A stretch of DNA of 64,000 nucleotides from Nematostella vectensis (taxonomy: Eukaryota > Cnidaria > Anthozoa > Actiniaria > Edwardsiidae), in NCBI RefSeq assembly GCF_932526225.1, contig NC_064039.1, positions 3,237,001-3,301,000 of the forward strand, in the 5' to 3' direction. Positions 49,549-60,341 of this stretch are shown here, piece after piece. The position numbers and the translations under genes are program-made. The notes beneath the pieces were generated by a model that was not told the origin of the DNA, did no database searches, and saw only the letters and a list, made by a program, of their open reading frames with translations. Numbering within the stretch: position 1 is the first letter of the stretch; the number at the start of each line of letters is the position of its first letter.

Positions 49549-50433
49549 TGCACAACCCGGGATGCATGGGATCTCAGTTCCGCTCGTGTACCTGTCACAT
49601 GCGAAACAAACAAGGCAGCTAGTCGATTACCATGTATGACGCTGGCGTGGACTTCATTTGAAGCTCGTTCAGATACTCAACTTTTGATTCTAAGTTCTCA
49701 TAAACTCAGGTCCGACATAGCAAGTACTTTCGGTTAAGCCTATTTTACCAATAGCGTCGGGTAATAGTTTGGAAGATGCGCGGCTTGCGCTCAAATTTTG
49801 AAAAGGAATAAATTCTTTGTTTTAAAATTATCTTACAAAAATACTCTCGAATTGACTTTCTGGAATTTATTCTTGTGCAACACTGGTCCTCTTGCCCCTC
49901 TCACACAAGTTGCCTCAGGGTTTGGACTTAGCAGGGGGCGTAAATTCGGGGATGGATCTTTGTAGGCAAGAGTGCATTTTTTTTTTTCAAATATTGCGAG
50001 GACAACTTTGGCGTAAAATAAAGATTCATCAATCGCGAAGTTTGACAGGTCAGTTTTAAGCCAACAATTCGTGTGCTTCAAGCTGGATTATCGGTAGATG
50101 ATTTTTATCTTAATATAAAAATATTGCTTCCATTTAACTTGCATGAACAAATAATAATTTGATTTCCAAGAAGAGTGAATCTAGCGGAATCTGATAAAGC
50201 ATTGATGTATTAATAAAATCTAAAAAAATTACGAAAATTGCGCCAAAAATGAGTCTTCTATTGGGAACTTAGAATAGGCTGTTTAGCCAAAACAACCTCG
50301 GCGCGCTAACTTAAAAAGGAATTTCAAACAGAAACGAATAGGAAAGAATTCAATTATGCAGTGAAGCAAGGTCGCTTGACAGTGCAGAGGCTAAGCGCAG
50401 AAGTCAAAAGGGAAGGCGCTAAAGTATTTACAG
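49549..50433. other. Spacer, nothing seen
   Basis: AT-rich sequence between two relics. No splice-compatible exon or repeat recognised. Confidence 0.4.
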
Positions 50434-50970
50434 ATGGGACCTAGCGAGTTCGTCCCGTACGAATTCGACGAAGTCACCTTCGCCGCAATCAAAGAGGCAT
50501 GCCATTTCTTTTTCGAGATTGGTTCGGAAATATCTGCGGTTTTCTGGTCGACGAGCAAAGCCCATCATCTAAGGCCTTTGGCCAAATCCCCGGTCTCAAA
50601 CTGGTCCACGTCAGATTCATCGAATCTGAAGCAGCCGAAGGAGAATGAAGCAGGGCGGAAGTGGAAAGCCGCCACCTCCGGAGTTGCACCAAACTGAAGC
50701 CCTGTTAAACCTTCAGGGAACGCCAATGCAAGCGTAAAGAAATATCCCAAAAGTTTGTCGCGTTTGGGGACGGCCATCAATGACAAATCAGAACAAACAC
50801 AAATACATTAATTTCTTATCAAGCTAACACAAGTTGGTAACTATAGAAGAGTATGTGAAAGGAGACTTTGTCAAGTACATTACCAATGACGAAACGAGCT
50901 GCGATTCAGAGGATGGAGACGTGGAGATCGAGCAGAAGACGTGTACGGTGGAATTGGGTCTGTACTATTA
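50434..50970 (+). pseudogene. Frameshifted gene fragment, possibly alpha-kinase related
   Basis: 50434-50520 reads GPSEFVPYEFDEVTFAAIKE; after a frame change the following 150 bp read SSKAFGQIPGLKLVHVRFIE. A third stretch at about 50836-50970 reads EEYVKGDFVKYITNDE, which resembles the start of the lobe in atypical alpha-kinases (eEF2K/myosin heavy chain kinase type). The pieces are in different frames with stops between them. The kinase link is from remembered similarity and is weak. Confidence 0.3.
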
Positions 50971-51696
50971 ACGTATTAAATAAGATCCGTGTGTACTAAA
51001 TTTTGTGTGGTGTGTTTTCACTTTTATTTAGTATGTGTTTACTGGGTAATTTGGGTTAGAGGAATTGGGATTGCGAATACGTTTGTGTACCAAACTTGTC
51101 CAAACTAAAGTGATTTCTTAGTTATGAGCAATTTTCAGCAATTTTCCTAGTAGCTTTCTATCTAGTGCGTTTAGGATACTTCCTAGGATCATCTGGACCC
51201 CCTGGAATGTGGTTCCTTACTTAGGTTTACTCTCTGATTCAAGTAGAGAAGTTTTTCATCTAAAAGAGGATAAGAAGAAAAAGGAATTAAAGCTTACCAA
51301 TCGATGCGTATCTCACAAGACGCTACATCGAATAACTCGTCATTGATTGTTCCGGCAGCTAGACTTCTCAAAAAGGAAATGAATGAGGCCATTGTGACGA
51401 GTCTCTTGTCAGAGTCATGAACGCTGTGAGCATTCCGCTAGGAAAGCCGCGAAAAGTCGCTACGGAAGCTTATTGACAAGACGTCGGAGATGGTAGCCTG
51501 CTTGAGCGTCGCAATTAATCGGAGTTGAGTTATTTCTCTTTGGTGTCATTCGCCCAGCTATCACGGGTCCGCGTGGTGGTGAAAATTTCCGAGCCTCAGT
51601 GCCGGAGCAAATGTGAAAAATGCTGGCGCCCAAGAGGTAAATGTCCGGTGTATGTTTAGTGTTCGCTGTTCACGTTTTATTCGCGTTAGTCCTGTG

Positions 51697-51930
51697 CATT
51701 GTATAAATATTGGGTTCCAAAGTAGAATCACTTAACGTCAACTTTATTTTTACCCTGTCGAGAGAAAAGCAGGGACTGATAAAGTTTTAAAAAGTTTACT
51801 ACAGTCCTGCGCTTAATTTTGTTGTACATTGTGTTGGGCTCCAGGAATAATTATTTCACAGCAATTTTATTCTTACTCAGCAGAGAGCAGGGACTGATAA
51901 AGTTTCAAAAATTTGTACAATGTGTTGGCT
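51697..51930 (+). repeat. Two-copy tandem duplication
   Basis: Two units of about 120 bp share ttgggttcca/ttgggctcca, a ttttattctta/ttttatttttacc block and agcagggactgataaagttt. The rest of 50971-52240 shows no gene. Confidence 0.6.
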
Positions 51931-52249
51931 GTCGGGCAGATATTCCACATACAAAAAAACATCAAAATTCAAAATATGGTCTTTGTTGCGGGCTTCGCGA
52001 CATGATATTGCATTGTATGGTACCTTACTGTACAGATATTTTTTTCCTTGAAAATTGAACAACTCCAAAGACGGAAAGAATTGCGGGAGAGGCAAAACAA
52101 TGGAGATGTTGCCTCGCAGATGTCTAAGCTTTCAGCTTATTGTCTCCGTAGCGAGTTATATTTCGATTAATACACGACATTGTTATTGAAGAAGAATGTG
52201 TCAAGTGAAGCTCACCGTTTCTCTCTCTTTACTCAGCAGGGTCAGGGTC

Positions 52250-52700
52250 GGGCAAGATGCTTCTTGTAAGAAATGCCTGAGAAAGGATTAACCCAAGACT
52301 GCGATGACAACTGTATTGAATGCCTTTTGGTCTTGCCAATGCCCCTGCAACGGTTCAAAGCCTTATGGATCAACTGGGAAATTTTAATTACAAGACTTGT
52401 GTCCTATATATGGGTAACGTCATTGTGTTTGCAAGAGTTCTTGACGAAATGATGGTTTGCCTTGAGAAAGGTTAAGCCCGACTCAAAAGGTGTGATTTGA
52501 AATTAAACCATCTAAATGCAAATGACAGTGTTAGCTGTCTCGGTCATGTAGTAGTCTGCGAACAGAATCCAGACAAGGTAGCCCCATTATGTGATTAGTT
52601 GGCAAATCCACCAAGGAATACAAAGGAGCTTCAAACTTTCGCGTTCCATGTGATCCCACATGGCAGCAGATCCTTGAGGACTTCCTCACGCTAAGAAGGG
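52250..52700 (+). pseudogene. Decayed reverse transcriptase fragment
   Basis: From 52320 the frame reads MPFGLANAPATVQSLMDQ, the LTR-retroelement RT signature, with the catalytic YxDD box degraded to a YMGN-like sequence. Later, after stops, it reads CLGHVV and KELQTF, matching the thumb region. Stops and frame changes make it inactive. It is of Ty3/Gypsy type. Confidence 0.65.
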
Positions 52701-53089
52701 ACGTGTCTGAAAAATTCCAATACTATTTTTATTGGGCAAAGTGTGATATTCGGGGGTTGCGTAGGTATCGCGCATAATAAGTGTTTGTCTTCCTATGTTA
52801 AAAGTCTGTGAGCCCGGCTAGACTACGCTCATGCACGAGTTCAATAAAGCATATACTGAAGCAGTTTTCATCCTTCAAGCCTTTAAAAAGAAACGCAAAA
52901 TGGGCGCCCTCAAGACAAAAACGCTGATGAAGCATTCTACAACGCTAATTGCTTTTCTACTACGCTAATTGCTTTTTAGTCTGGGAACTGGTTTACTTCT
53001 TAAGGTAACCCACATTTTATTACGAAGAATTGCTTGAATGTCAATAAGAAATAGTATTTGGTTTGTAGTAAAAAACGAGCACGTGGACA

Positions 53090-53700
53090 ACATTGAAAAT
53101 AAGGGGACCTCCAGTTCAATTACACTGCAATAACGGTACAAACCTCAAGGGCACCGAGCTTGTTGTAAAGAATTCTCTCGATTTGTAGAACATGCCAATG
53201 TTTGTATGCTAGTGTGCTTTTAAAGTCCACAATTAAGTAGCAATTAAATATAGATTAAGTAGCAATCAAATATAGATTAAATATATCTTCAATATATGAC
53301 AGAGGTTGAAAAATCTTGAATGATAGAACATTGACTCGTGTTAGTGATGACCCCAACGACCTGGAGCACCTGGCACAAGCCTGGGGTTTACCGAATCGCC
53401 TAAAACGCCCCCACTGATCCCTCTTCTTCTCCCTTTAACAAGTTCACAATATCTTCAGGAGACGCTGGCTACACGAGAATCTGCCCGCATTACAAGAACG
53501 CCTGATGTGTCTTTCACCACGCCGCAATCTGGTTACTGGAGACCTTGTTCTTCTTGTGGATGAGGCTTGCCCCCGTGGTCAGTGCCCCTTTCTGACAAGC
53601 AAGGAGAGCTCAGTTTACGGAACAGGGGCTTGGAGAAAACTACTGATCTGTCCGAGCTCATATCAACCCGGCCCAAATTGTTGTTCTGTCGGTTCTTAAC
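53090..53700 (+). pseudogene. Decayed BEL/Pao-type integrase tail
   Basis: About 53100-53160 reads PVQLHCNNGTNLKG, matching the integrase D-N-G-T-N core with its Asp changed to Asn. About 53340 reads DDPNDLEHL, and 53460-53580 reads RRWLHENLPALQERL then GDLVLLVDEACPRGQ, the C-terminal pattern of BEL/Pao polyproteins. Interrupted by stops. Confidence 0.6.
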
Positions 53701-54851
53701 CAGATAAAGCCAAGAAAACCCGGGTTACCATGCAACGGAAAAAGTTCTTATTTAAAATACTGACAGAGCAAGTAAATGACGATGGATAGCTCCAAAGTTG
53801 ATTCAATGATGATAAGGCAAATCTAACTTCACAATGCGGGAATCATAGTACCTTTTTTTAACTCGATTTAATCTAATCCGTAAACTTTTTATGGTCTTTC
53901 TGTGCTTTTGCAAACACAGCCATCCTTAGGTCATCCTGTAAACTTGCGGGATTCAATTTCCGGTTAAAGCTTAGTCCTATAAAATGGCTTAGGCATCGAC
54001 CTGTGACCGCTACGGTCATTTGTTTCTATAGCCGTAAATATATAAGCTAGTATTTTCAGAAGAGTCTTCCATGTGGGTTGAGCGTACGCATGCGCCTTCA
54101 TCACCAATGACAATCGATCTTCTACGGTTCAGTCCAATTCAAGTTGTTATTTTGCAAACAAAACAAGTAAAATGCTAGCAAAGCTTTTAATTCTCTTTCT
54201 TTTAGTACTTGCCGATTCGCGTCTCTGGGTTTTCGCGTTGTTTGTTTGAATGTGCTGGAAGAGCGACTAGTAAAACTGCGACTTTAAAGTCCGAGAAACA
54301 TAAGGTAAAGGATCTGTTAACTGTGTCTCTGGTCAGTGCGGAACATTACCAGATTTGGTTATATCGATCTTGCTACTTAATTATGCAAATATTCAAAATG
54401 GCCGCGCGAAGTTTGAAACCGGAATTTGTTTTGTTAGCGAGACGTAGCGTTGCAGATCGTGAGCATATCAATAAAATTCCTACTCTATATCAAGTGTGGT
54501 ATTTGATTTATGAGCTCCTGTGTTCGAAAGTAAAATATTGTTTAAAAAAGTTTTGGAAATTGTCTGTATTTATAAGTGACTGCCTGAAAAACTGACTCGT
54601 TTAGTAATGTTTACGTTTAGAAAATTAGCCATTTGAATGTAATGGACCAAAATTAACGGCTTAGGACCTTGACAGGATTAAACTAGGATAAATGAGGATC
54701 ATGGCATACTAAATATTTTTCCCCCACAAGCCGAAGTGTGTGCCCACAAGGTATGGTGAAATTTGAAACAGCGGAAGTTGTAATGTGAGCCATAGTACGG
54801 GGCCAGTCATAAGACCGAAGACGCAAAGCCGTAGATTAGCGCTGTGGATCA
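53701..54851. other. Spacer, no supported gene
   Basis: A 128-codon open frame (54209-54595) has no recognisable features. The region otherwise looks like unique AT-rich DNA and the 5' flank of the gene at 54852. Confidence 0.4.
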
Positions 54852-55747
54852 ATGGAGGAGGACGCGAATCAACGACACGTTAGATCTATTCAGCATCGAT
54901 GCAGAGTTTGTGGCAAATACCTTAAGAAAAAGTTTGTGGCAAAAAGGCAGGGGGAATCTCTTAGGAAATACTGCAATAAGGTGTTATTCAAAGGAGAATT
55001 CCAAGAGCACTGGCGTGTTAACGTTACACAAGAAAACGAAGACGTTCACCCTGAACTACTTTGCCGTCCCTGCGAAGGATCACTTTACCGATTGCGAAAA
55101 GGAAAGGAACAGCCACCAATATTGAGAAGCTGGACCCCTCATACGGAAGAAGGCTGTTTTTGCGAGGCGAAACCTTCAACATCAAGAGGAAAAAAGCGAG
55201 GGTTAAGTGAAGAAGATACAGACAGTGGAGAAGAGGCCGAGGGTGGTACGGATGGTACCGATGTTGACTTTAGAACTATAACTGAATCTTTGCCGTTCCT
55301 TAACTCAGACCAAGCTGGGAAAGTTGCTAAGCAGCTCTCTGAAAGACATGGTTTTATTTTGATATCGAAGTCGGACATTGACAAATCCCTTGTTGAACTA
55401 CCAAGGTCTGATCTGTTGCAGATAACCGAGGCTATATTTCGCAATGAGAGACAGGGTATTAAATTAGACGCATCGCGATGTAGCCAAACCTACAAAAACA
55501 TACAGAAGCTCGTGTCGTTAGATTCCTCCGAGTGGAGTGCAAGGCGCAATTCTGTAATCAGCAGTGCTCTGAAAGGGCTGTCTACTCCGGAATTGTCTAT
55601 TAGCAGAGAGGCGTCCAACCTACTCGAGGCAAGGAAAGCAATTGCAAATGATCACCTTTACTCTCTTGTGCATCCTGGCTTCATTGGCCCTATTTCCTTT
55701 CCGTGTAATCTGCTTATGTATTCAATCGCGCGGAGTAAGCTGTGTTG

Positions 55748-55752
55748 TAATG
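55748..55752. repeat. Target-site duplication of the retrotransposon, left
   Basis: TAATG directly before the left LTR; the same five bases follow the right LTR at 60337-60341. Confidence 0.9.
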
Positions 55753-55890
55753 TGTTGTAGTTTTACTTCCGGTTAATTAGCATATCTTTCGCACATGCGC
55801 ACCCGGATTGAGTTCCTCGTGTAGTCCGCCATGTTTTGTACTGTGTTAATAAAATAGGTGAATAAAAAGCCTTCAAGTCAACTTATTACA
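55753..55890 (+). repeat. Left LTR
   Basis: 138 bp, TG...CA. Contains aataaaa poly(A)-type signals near its end (gttaataaaatagg). Confidence 0.93.
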
Positions 55891-55908
55891 TGGTGTCAGA
55901 AGCAAACT
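55891..55908 (+). other. Primer binding site
   Basis: tggtgtcagaagcaaact abuts the left LTR; it starts TGG, as expected for pairing with a tRNA CCA end. The tRNA was not identified. Confidence 0.7.
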
Positions 55909-55978
55909 GAAGGAAAATCACTCTCAAACATACCAGGTCGGTATTTTACGAGAAATCTAGCAAGTTTACACAAGGAAA

Positions 55979-58900
55979 ATGGCCGAACTCACTGGACTCA
56001 CTAGCCCTCGTATGGACTGGAATGCAACCGATCTTCAACAAGCGCTAAAAAAGTTCAAGGCAACCGTCGAATTGTACTTTTCTGGCCCGCTTAAGTCCAA
56101 ATCGGAGGAAGAAAAGGTCAGTTATCTGTTGATATGGACGGGAGAAGAAGGAATTGAATTAGTTTCTACGTGGTCGCTAACCTCAGACGAGAAGAAAAAG
56201 CTGTCAACTTACTGGGAGAAGTTTGAAGAATACGTCGCCCCCAAGAGCAATTTTCGCTTAGCACGATTTAAACTACGCACTCTGAAGCAAAAGGACGATG
56301 AACCAGTGGATTCATTTATAAAGAAAGTACGATTGCTAGCCAGCGAATGCAGGTATGATAATGTAGACGAACACATTATTGACGCTCTAATTTTCGGGTC
56401 TCGCCGCCCACGTGTCCAGGCTAAACTCCTCGAGTTAGACAAAACTCTAACGCTCGCTAAGGCAATAGACATAGCCAGGACTGAGGAAGCCACTTCGGCT
56501 CAGTTACAAGATATTAGAGGCACAAACACTATACCTGTACACGCAACAACCCACAAAAGCCCTTCTTCACATCCCAAGACACACTCACGTGAAAATAAAC
56601 AAATACAAACTTGTGGGAACTGTGGCACTAGCCATGATGTGACACAAAAATCCCTGTGCCCCGCAAACGGAACAAAATGCAGCAACTGTGGGAAACCAAA
56701 CCACTGGGCCAAGGTTTGCCGTTCCACCAAACCCCAAGGTCCCACCCCGAGGGGAAGAGGCAGGCGGGGAAACCGGAACAAATCAAAGCAACAGATAAAC
56801 ACCCTCAGCAATGAGAATGCTAGCACTGCACCTGAGCCCCTAGATTCCCCACAGTTATATTTTCACTCTCTGACCATTGATAGTATGTCTCGACAGAACA
56901 CTCAAGCGCTCGTCAACATACAGGTTAACTCGAGTAACGGGACACTACCACTATTATGCAAGATTGACACTGGTGCTGAAGGAAATGTGATCCCATTAAG
57001 CAACTACAAGCACATCTATCCAGAGTCACTCTGCGACATAGACGGCAAGCCCCTCAGCTTAGCCCCATCAGATACAAGGATAACAGCATATGGAGGCCAT
57101 GAAGTACAACACTACGGTACCTGCAACCTCACTTTACTACATAACGGTCAGTCCAGCCCTCATGAATTTCATGTTGTAAACACGACAGGACCTACAATCC
57201 TAGGACTACCCACATGTACTGCAATGAAGCTTGTAACCCTTAACCACAGTCTAAGCAAAGACCAGGCTGAGCCAGCCGAAATACGACCAGCTCAAGTACC
57301 CAAGGATGACCCTGAGGCAAAGGCAGCTCTACTAAGACAGTATGCTGACTGCTTCGAAGGCATCGGATGCTTCAGCGGAGAGTTCCATATCACACTTGAC
57401 CCTACAGTACCCGCTGTGGTTCACCCGCCACGACGAGTCCCTGAAGCACTTCAGGAGCCTCTGCGCAAGGAGTTGGAATCCCTCGTACAGCAAGGAATCA
57501 TCACCAAGGTTGATGAACCCACTGACTGGGTCAACTCGCTAGTCTGTTCCACAAAGCGGAATGGCTCCATACGACTCTGCCTTGATCCAAAGGACCTCAA
57601 CTGCGCCATCAAACGTCCACATCATCGTACACCCACTCTTGATGAAGTCTTATCAAAGCTAAGTGGATCCGAGTACTTCTCCATAGTTGACGCCCGCAGC
57701 GGTTATTGGAACATAAAGCTTGACCAGGAAAGCTCACTCTATACAACATTCAACTCTCCCCATGGAAGATTCAGATTCCTACGACTACCCTTTGGTCTGA
57801 TTTGTGCTCAGGACATCTTCCAAAAGAAGGTCGATGAAACCTTTGGTGACTTACCTGGGGTGACAGGCATCACAGACGACATAGTTGTTTACGGACGCAA
57901 CCGTAAGGAGCATGACAATAACCTGAAAGCAGTAATGGAGCGTGCCCGTGAAACTGGTCTGAAATTCAATGCTGACAAATGCAAAATTGCCAGCAAGGAA
58001 CTTGTCTTCTTCGGACACACCCTAAGTGCAGATGGTCTGAAACTTGACCCTGCTAAGGTTGAAGCCATCAACAACATGGATCCTTCAACGAGCCTCACAG
58101 ATCTCCAAGTCTTCCTAGGTATGACGCAATACCTTAGCCGTTTCATACCCAACCTCGCTTCAACAGCAGCGGTCCTCTGGGACTTGACAAGGAAAAGTAG
58201 TCAATTCCAGTGGTGCCCAGAACACCAGAAAGCTGTAGATGACATCAAGAAACTCATCACATCGCCAGCCTCGCTGCAGTATTTCGACAGCACCAAGCCT
58301 GTCGTAATCCAGGTGGATGCATCTCAACGTGGCCTCGGCGCGACACTCATCCAAGATAAAGGCCCTGTGGAGTACAGAAGTAAGCTACTCACTGAAACCG
58401 AGAGGAGGTACTCCAACATAGAAAGGGAAATGCTTGCAGTCGTCCATGGTCTCGAGAAATTCCACTACTACGCTTATGGACGCCACGTCCAGGTCCACAC
58501 GGACCACAAGCCACTGGAGGCAATATTCAAAAAGCATCTGGCCAGCGCGCCACCCCGCATTGCCAGGATGATGCTGCGGATACAGAAATACGACATCGAC
58601 ATTCGATATGTCCCAGGGAAGGACATACCCCTGGCCGACGCCCTCTCACGACTTAACCCAAGTCCCGGTGACACTATCGCTGGACTTGATGTCTCTATAC
58701 ATGAGCTACACTTGCACCTCAATGCTAGCCCTACTAGGATAACGCAGATCCAAGAGGAGACGAGGAAGGACACAACACTTCACTCACTTCGTGCCGTCAT
58801 CGCCCAAGGTTGGCCAAACAAAAGAGCTGAATGCCCTGAGTTACTACACCCATACTGGAACTATCGTGACGAACTTACTGTCGCCGATGGATTGGTCCTG

Positions 58901-60055
58901 AAGGGTACCCGAATTGTAATTCCAAAGACCCTGCAACCAGATGTTCTACAGCAGCTACACTATGCACACCAGGGTGCGGAAAAATGCAAGCTCAGAGCCA
59001 AGGGATCAGTCTTTTGGGCGAACATCAATGCCGACATCGACAACATGGTCAAGAGTTGTGCTCCCTGTCAGCATAATCAGTCCATGAACACTAAAGAACC
59101 GCTAATGCCTCATGATGTTCCACCAAGGCCCTGGCACACCCTAGCATCTGACTTGTTCTCCTGGAACGGTTCACCATACTTACTACTCTCTGATTACTAC
59201 AGTAAGTTCCCAATTGTGCGCAAGCTAACTAACATCCAATCATCTACTGTCATCGCTCACCTCAAAGGAATATTTGAGGAACATGGCATACCAGACAAAC
59301 TTGTCACAGGACATGACACCCAGTTTACGTCTGCTCTATTCAAGGATTTCAGCAGCACCTATGGATTTATTCATACAACTACAAGCCCATACTACAAGGA
59401 GGCTAATGGCTTCATAGAGAGAAATGTGCAAACTGTCAAGGATCTCCTTCAAAAGTGCAAGGAATCAGGACAAGACCCACATCTAGCCATGCTGTGCCTG
59501 AGAACAACCCCTTTGGATCACACCCTGCCATCACCAGCAGAGTTGCTAAATTCCAGAATATATCAGTCTAACCTGCCAGCTACTTCCAGGCATGCACTAC
59601 TGAACAAACCTGACTATGATGCCAATGTCAAGCTGCAAGCCAGACAAGACCGACAGAAATCATATTACGACAGGACTTCCAAGTGTCTACAGCCTGTCTA
59701 CCCTCAGGACGCTGTCAGAGTCTTCAACCCCCTCAACTCCAAATGGGAGCCAGGAATAGTTCGAGCCGCTGCGCCAACCCCACGCTCGCACATTGTGGAC
59801 ATGGCCAATGGCAGTACTCTCACCAGAAACCGCAGACACATTCGTCCCACAGGTGAAAAACTAAGCTTGAATAATACCTCAGCTACTGATGACTACGAGC
59901 CTGTAGCAGAACCAGCACCTAACGGCAACCAACCCCCAACAGAGCCAAGGACGTCTACACCTGGTACCCCTGCGAAGTCCACACCTACCCAAAGTGGTCC
60001 ACCATTACGCAGATCAACACGGACAGTGAAGCCCCCAGACAGACTGAACTTGTAG
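55979..60055 (+). CDS. Gag-pol polyprotein of the Ty3/Gypsy element, 1358 aa, intact
   Basis: Single open frame from ATG 55979. In order: capsid-like gag (about residues 1-200), two Cys-rich knuckles (about 211-246; the second is CSNCGKPNHWAKVC), aspartic protease with DTGAEGN near 329, reverse transcriptase (about 490-660) with LPFGL and an ITDD catalytic box in place of YxDD, RNase H (about 775-900) with VDASQRG, a zinc-binding HHCC segment (about 990-1035), and integrase with D near 1057, D near 1112 and E near 1146. No chromodomain was seen; the tail is Pro/Thr-rich. No stops or frame changes, so the element may still be able to encode its proteins. No separate envelope gene is present. 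Confidence 0.95.
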   Translation: MAELTGLTSPRMDWNATDLQQALKKFKATVELYFSGPLKSKSEEEKVSYLLIWTGEEGIELVSTWSLTSDEKKKLSTYWEKFEEYVAPKSNFRLARFKLRTLKQKDDEPVDSFIKKVRLLASECRYDNVDEHIIDALIFGSRRPRVQAKLLELDKTLTLAKAIDIARTEEATSAQLQDIRGTNTIPVHATTHKSPSSHPKTHSRENKQIQTCGNCGTSHDVTQKSLCPANGTKCSNCGKPNHWAKVCRSTKPQGPTPRGRGRRGNRNKSKQQINTLSNENASTAPEPLDSPQLYFHSLTIDSMSRQNTQALVNIQVNSSNGTLPLLCKIDTGAEGNVIPLSNYKHIYPESLCDIDGKPLSLAPSDTRITAYGGHEVQHYGTCNLTLLHNGQSSPHEFHVVNTTGPTILGLPTCTAMKLVTLNHSLSKDQAEPAEIRPAQVPKDDPEAKAALLRQYADCFEGIGCFSGEFHITLDPTVPAVVHPPRRVPEALQEPLRKELESLVQQGIITKVDEPTDWVNSLVCSTKRNGSIRLCLDPKDLNCAIKRPHHRTPTLDEVLSKLSGSEYFSIVDARSGYWNIKLDQESSLYTTFNSPHGRFRFLRLPFGLICAQDIFQKKVDETFGDLPGVTGITDDIVVYGRNRKEHDNNLKAVMERARETGLKFNADKCKIASKELVFFGHTLSADGLKLDPAKVEAINNMDPSTSLTDLQVFLGMTQYLSRFIPNLASTAAVLWDLTRKSSQFQWCPEHQKAVDDIKKLITSPASLQYFDSTKPVVIQVDASQRGLGATLIQDKGPVEYRSKLLTETERRYSNIEREMLAVVHGLEKFHYYAYGRHVQVHTDHKPLEAIFKKHLASAPPRIARMMLRIQKYDIDIRYVPGKDIPLADALSRLNPSPGDTIAGLDVSIHELHLHLNASPTRITQIQEETRKDTTLHSLRAVIAQGWPNKRAECPELLHPYWNYRDELTVADGLVLKGTRIVIPKTLQPDVLQQLHYAHQGAEKCKLRAKGSVFWANINADIDNMVKSCAPCQHNQSMNTKEPLMPHDVPPRPWHTLASDLFSWNGSPYLLLSDYYSKFPIVRKLTNIQSSTVIAHLKGIFEEHGIPDKLVTGHDTQFTSALFKDFSSTYGFIHTTTSPYYKEANGFIERNVQTVKDLLQKCKESGQDPHLAMLCLRTTPLDHTLPSPAELLNSRIYQSNLPATSRHALLNKPDYDANVKLQARQDRQKSYYDRTSKCLQPVYPQDAVRVFNPLNSKWEPGIVRAAAPTPRSHIVDMANGSTLTRNRRHIRPTGEKLSLNNTSATDDYEPVAEPAPNGNQPPTEPRTSTPGTPAKSTPTQSGPPLRRSTRTVKPPDRLNL

Positions 60056-60187
60056 CATTTGCTACACAAACATTAGATATTGAACTATGTTATTATTAGT
60101 ACTGCAAAGTTCTTTGTTTTTTTTACACCCCTAATTGGACACTACCAGTCACATTTGTACTCATGTAATTTTTCAGCTTTTCAGCTT

Positions 60188-60198
60188 AGAGAAGGGGA
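60188..60198 (+). other. Polypurine tract
   Basis: Eleven purines immediately before the right LTR, the expected site for plus-strand DNA priming. Confidence 0.8.
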
Positions 60199-60336
60199 TG
60201 TTGTAGTTTTACTTCCGGTTAATTAGCATATCTTTCGCACATGCGCACCCGGATTGAGTTCCTCGTGTAGTCCGCCATGTTTTGTACTGTGTTAATAAAA
60301 TAGGTGAATAAAAAGCCTTCAAGTCAACTTATTACA
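60199..60336 (+). repeat. Right LTR
   Basis: Reads the same as the left LTR over all 138 bp by eye. Confidence 0.93.
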
Positions 60337-60341
60337 TAATG
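60337..60341. repeat. Target-site duplication of the retrotransposon, right
   Basis: TAATG, matching 55748-55752. Confidence 0.9.

Larger units (their letters stand above)
55753..60336 (+). mobile_element. Ty3/Gypsy LTR retrotransposon, complete and apparently young
   Basis: 4584 bp with two LTRs of 138 bp (55753-55890 and 60199-60336) that read identically, start TG and end CA. A primer-binding-site-like tggtgtcagaagc follows the left LTR directly, and a polypurine tract (agagaagggga, 60188-60198) precedes the right LTR. Flanked by TAATG on both sides. One intact ORF codes for gag-pol. It is inserted in frame-open sequence of the gene at 54852. Such short LTRs are unusual. Confidence 0.95.

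Noticed and set aside
54209-54595. 128-codon plus-strand ORF
   Set aside because: No recognisable domain, no repeat of it elsewhere, and low-complexity AT-rich context; cannot be told from chance.
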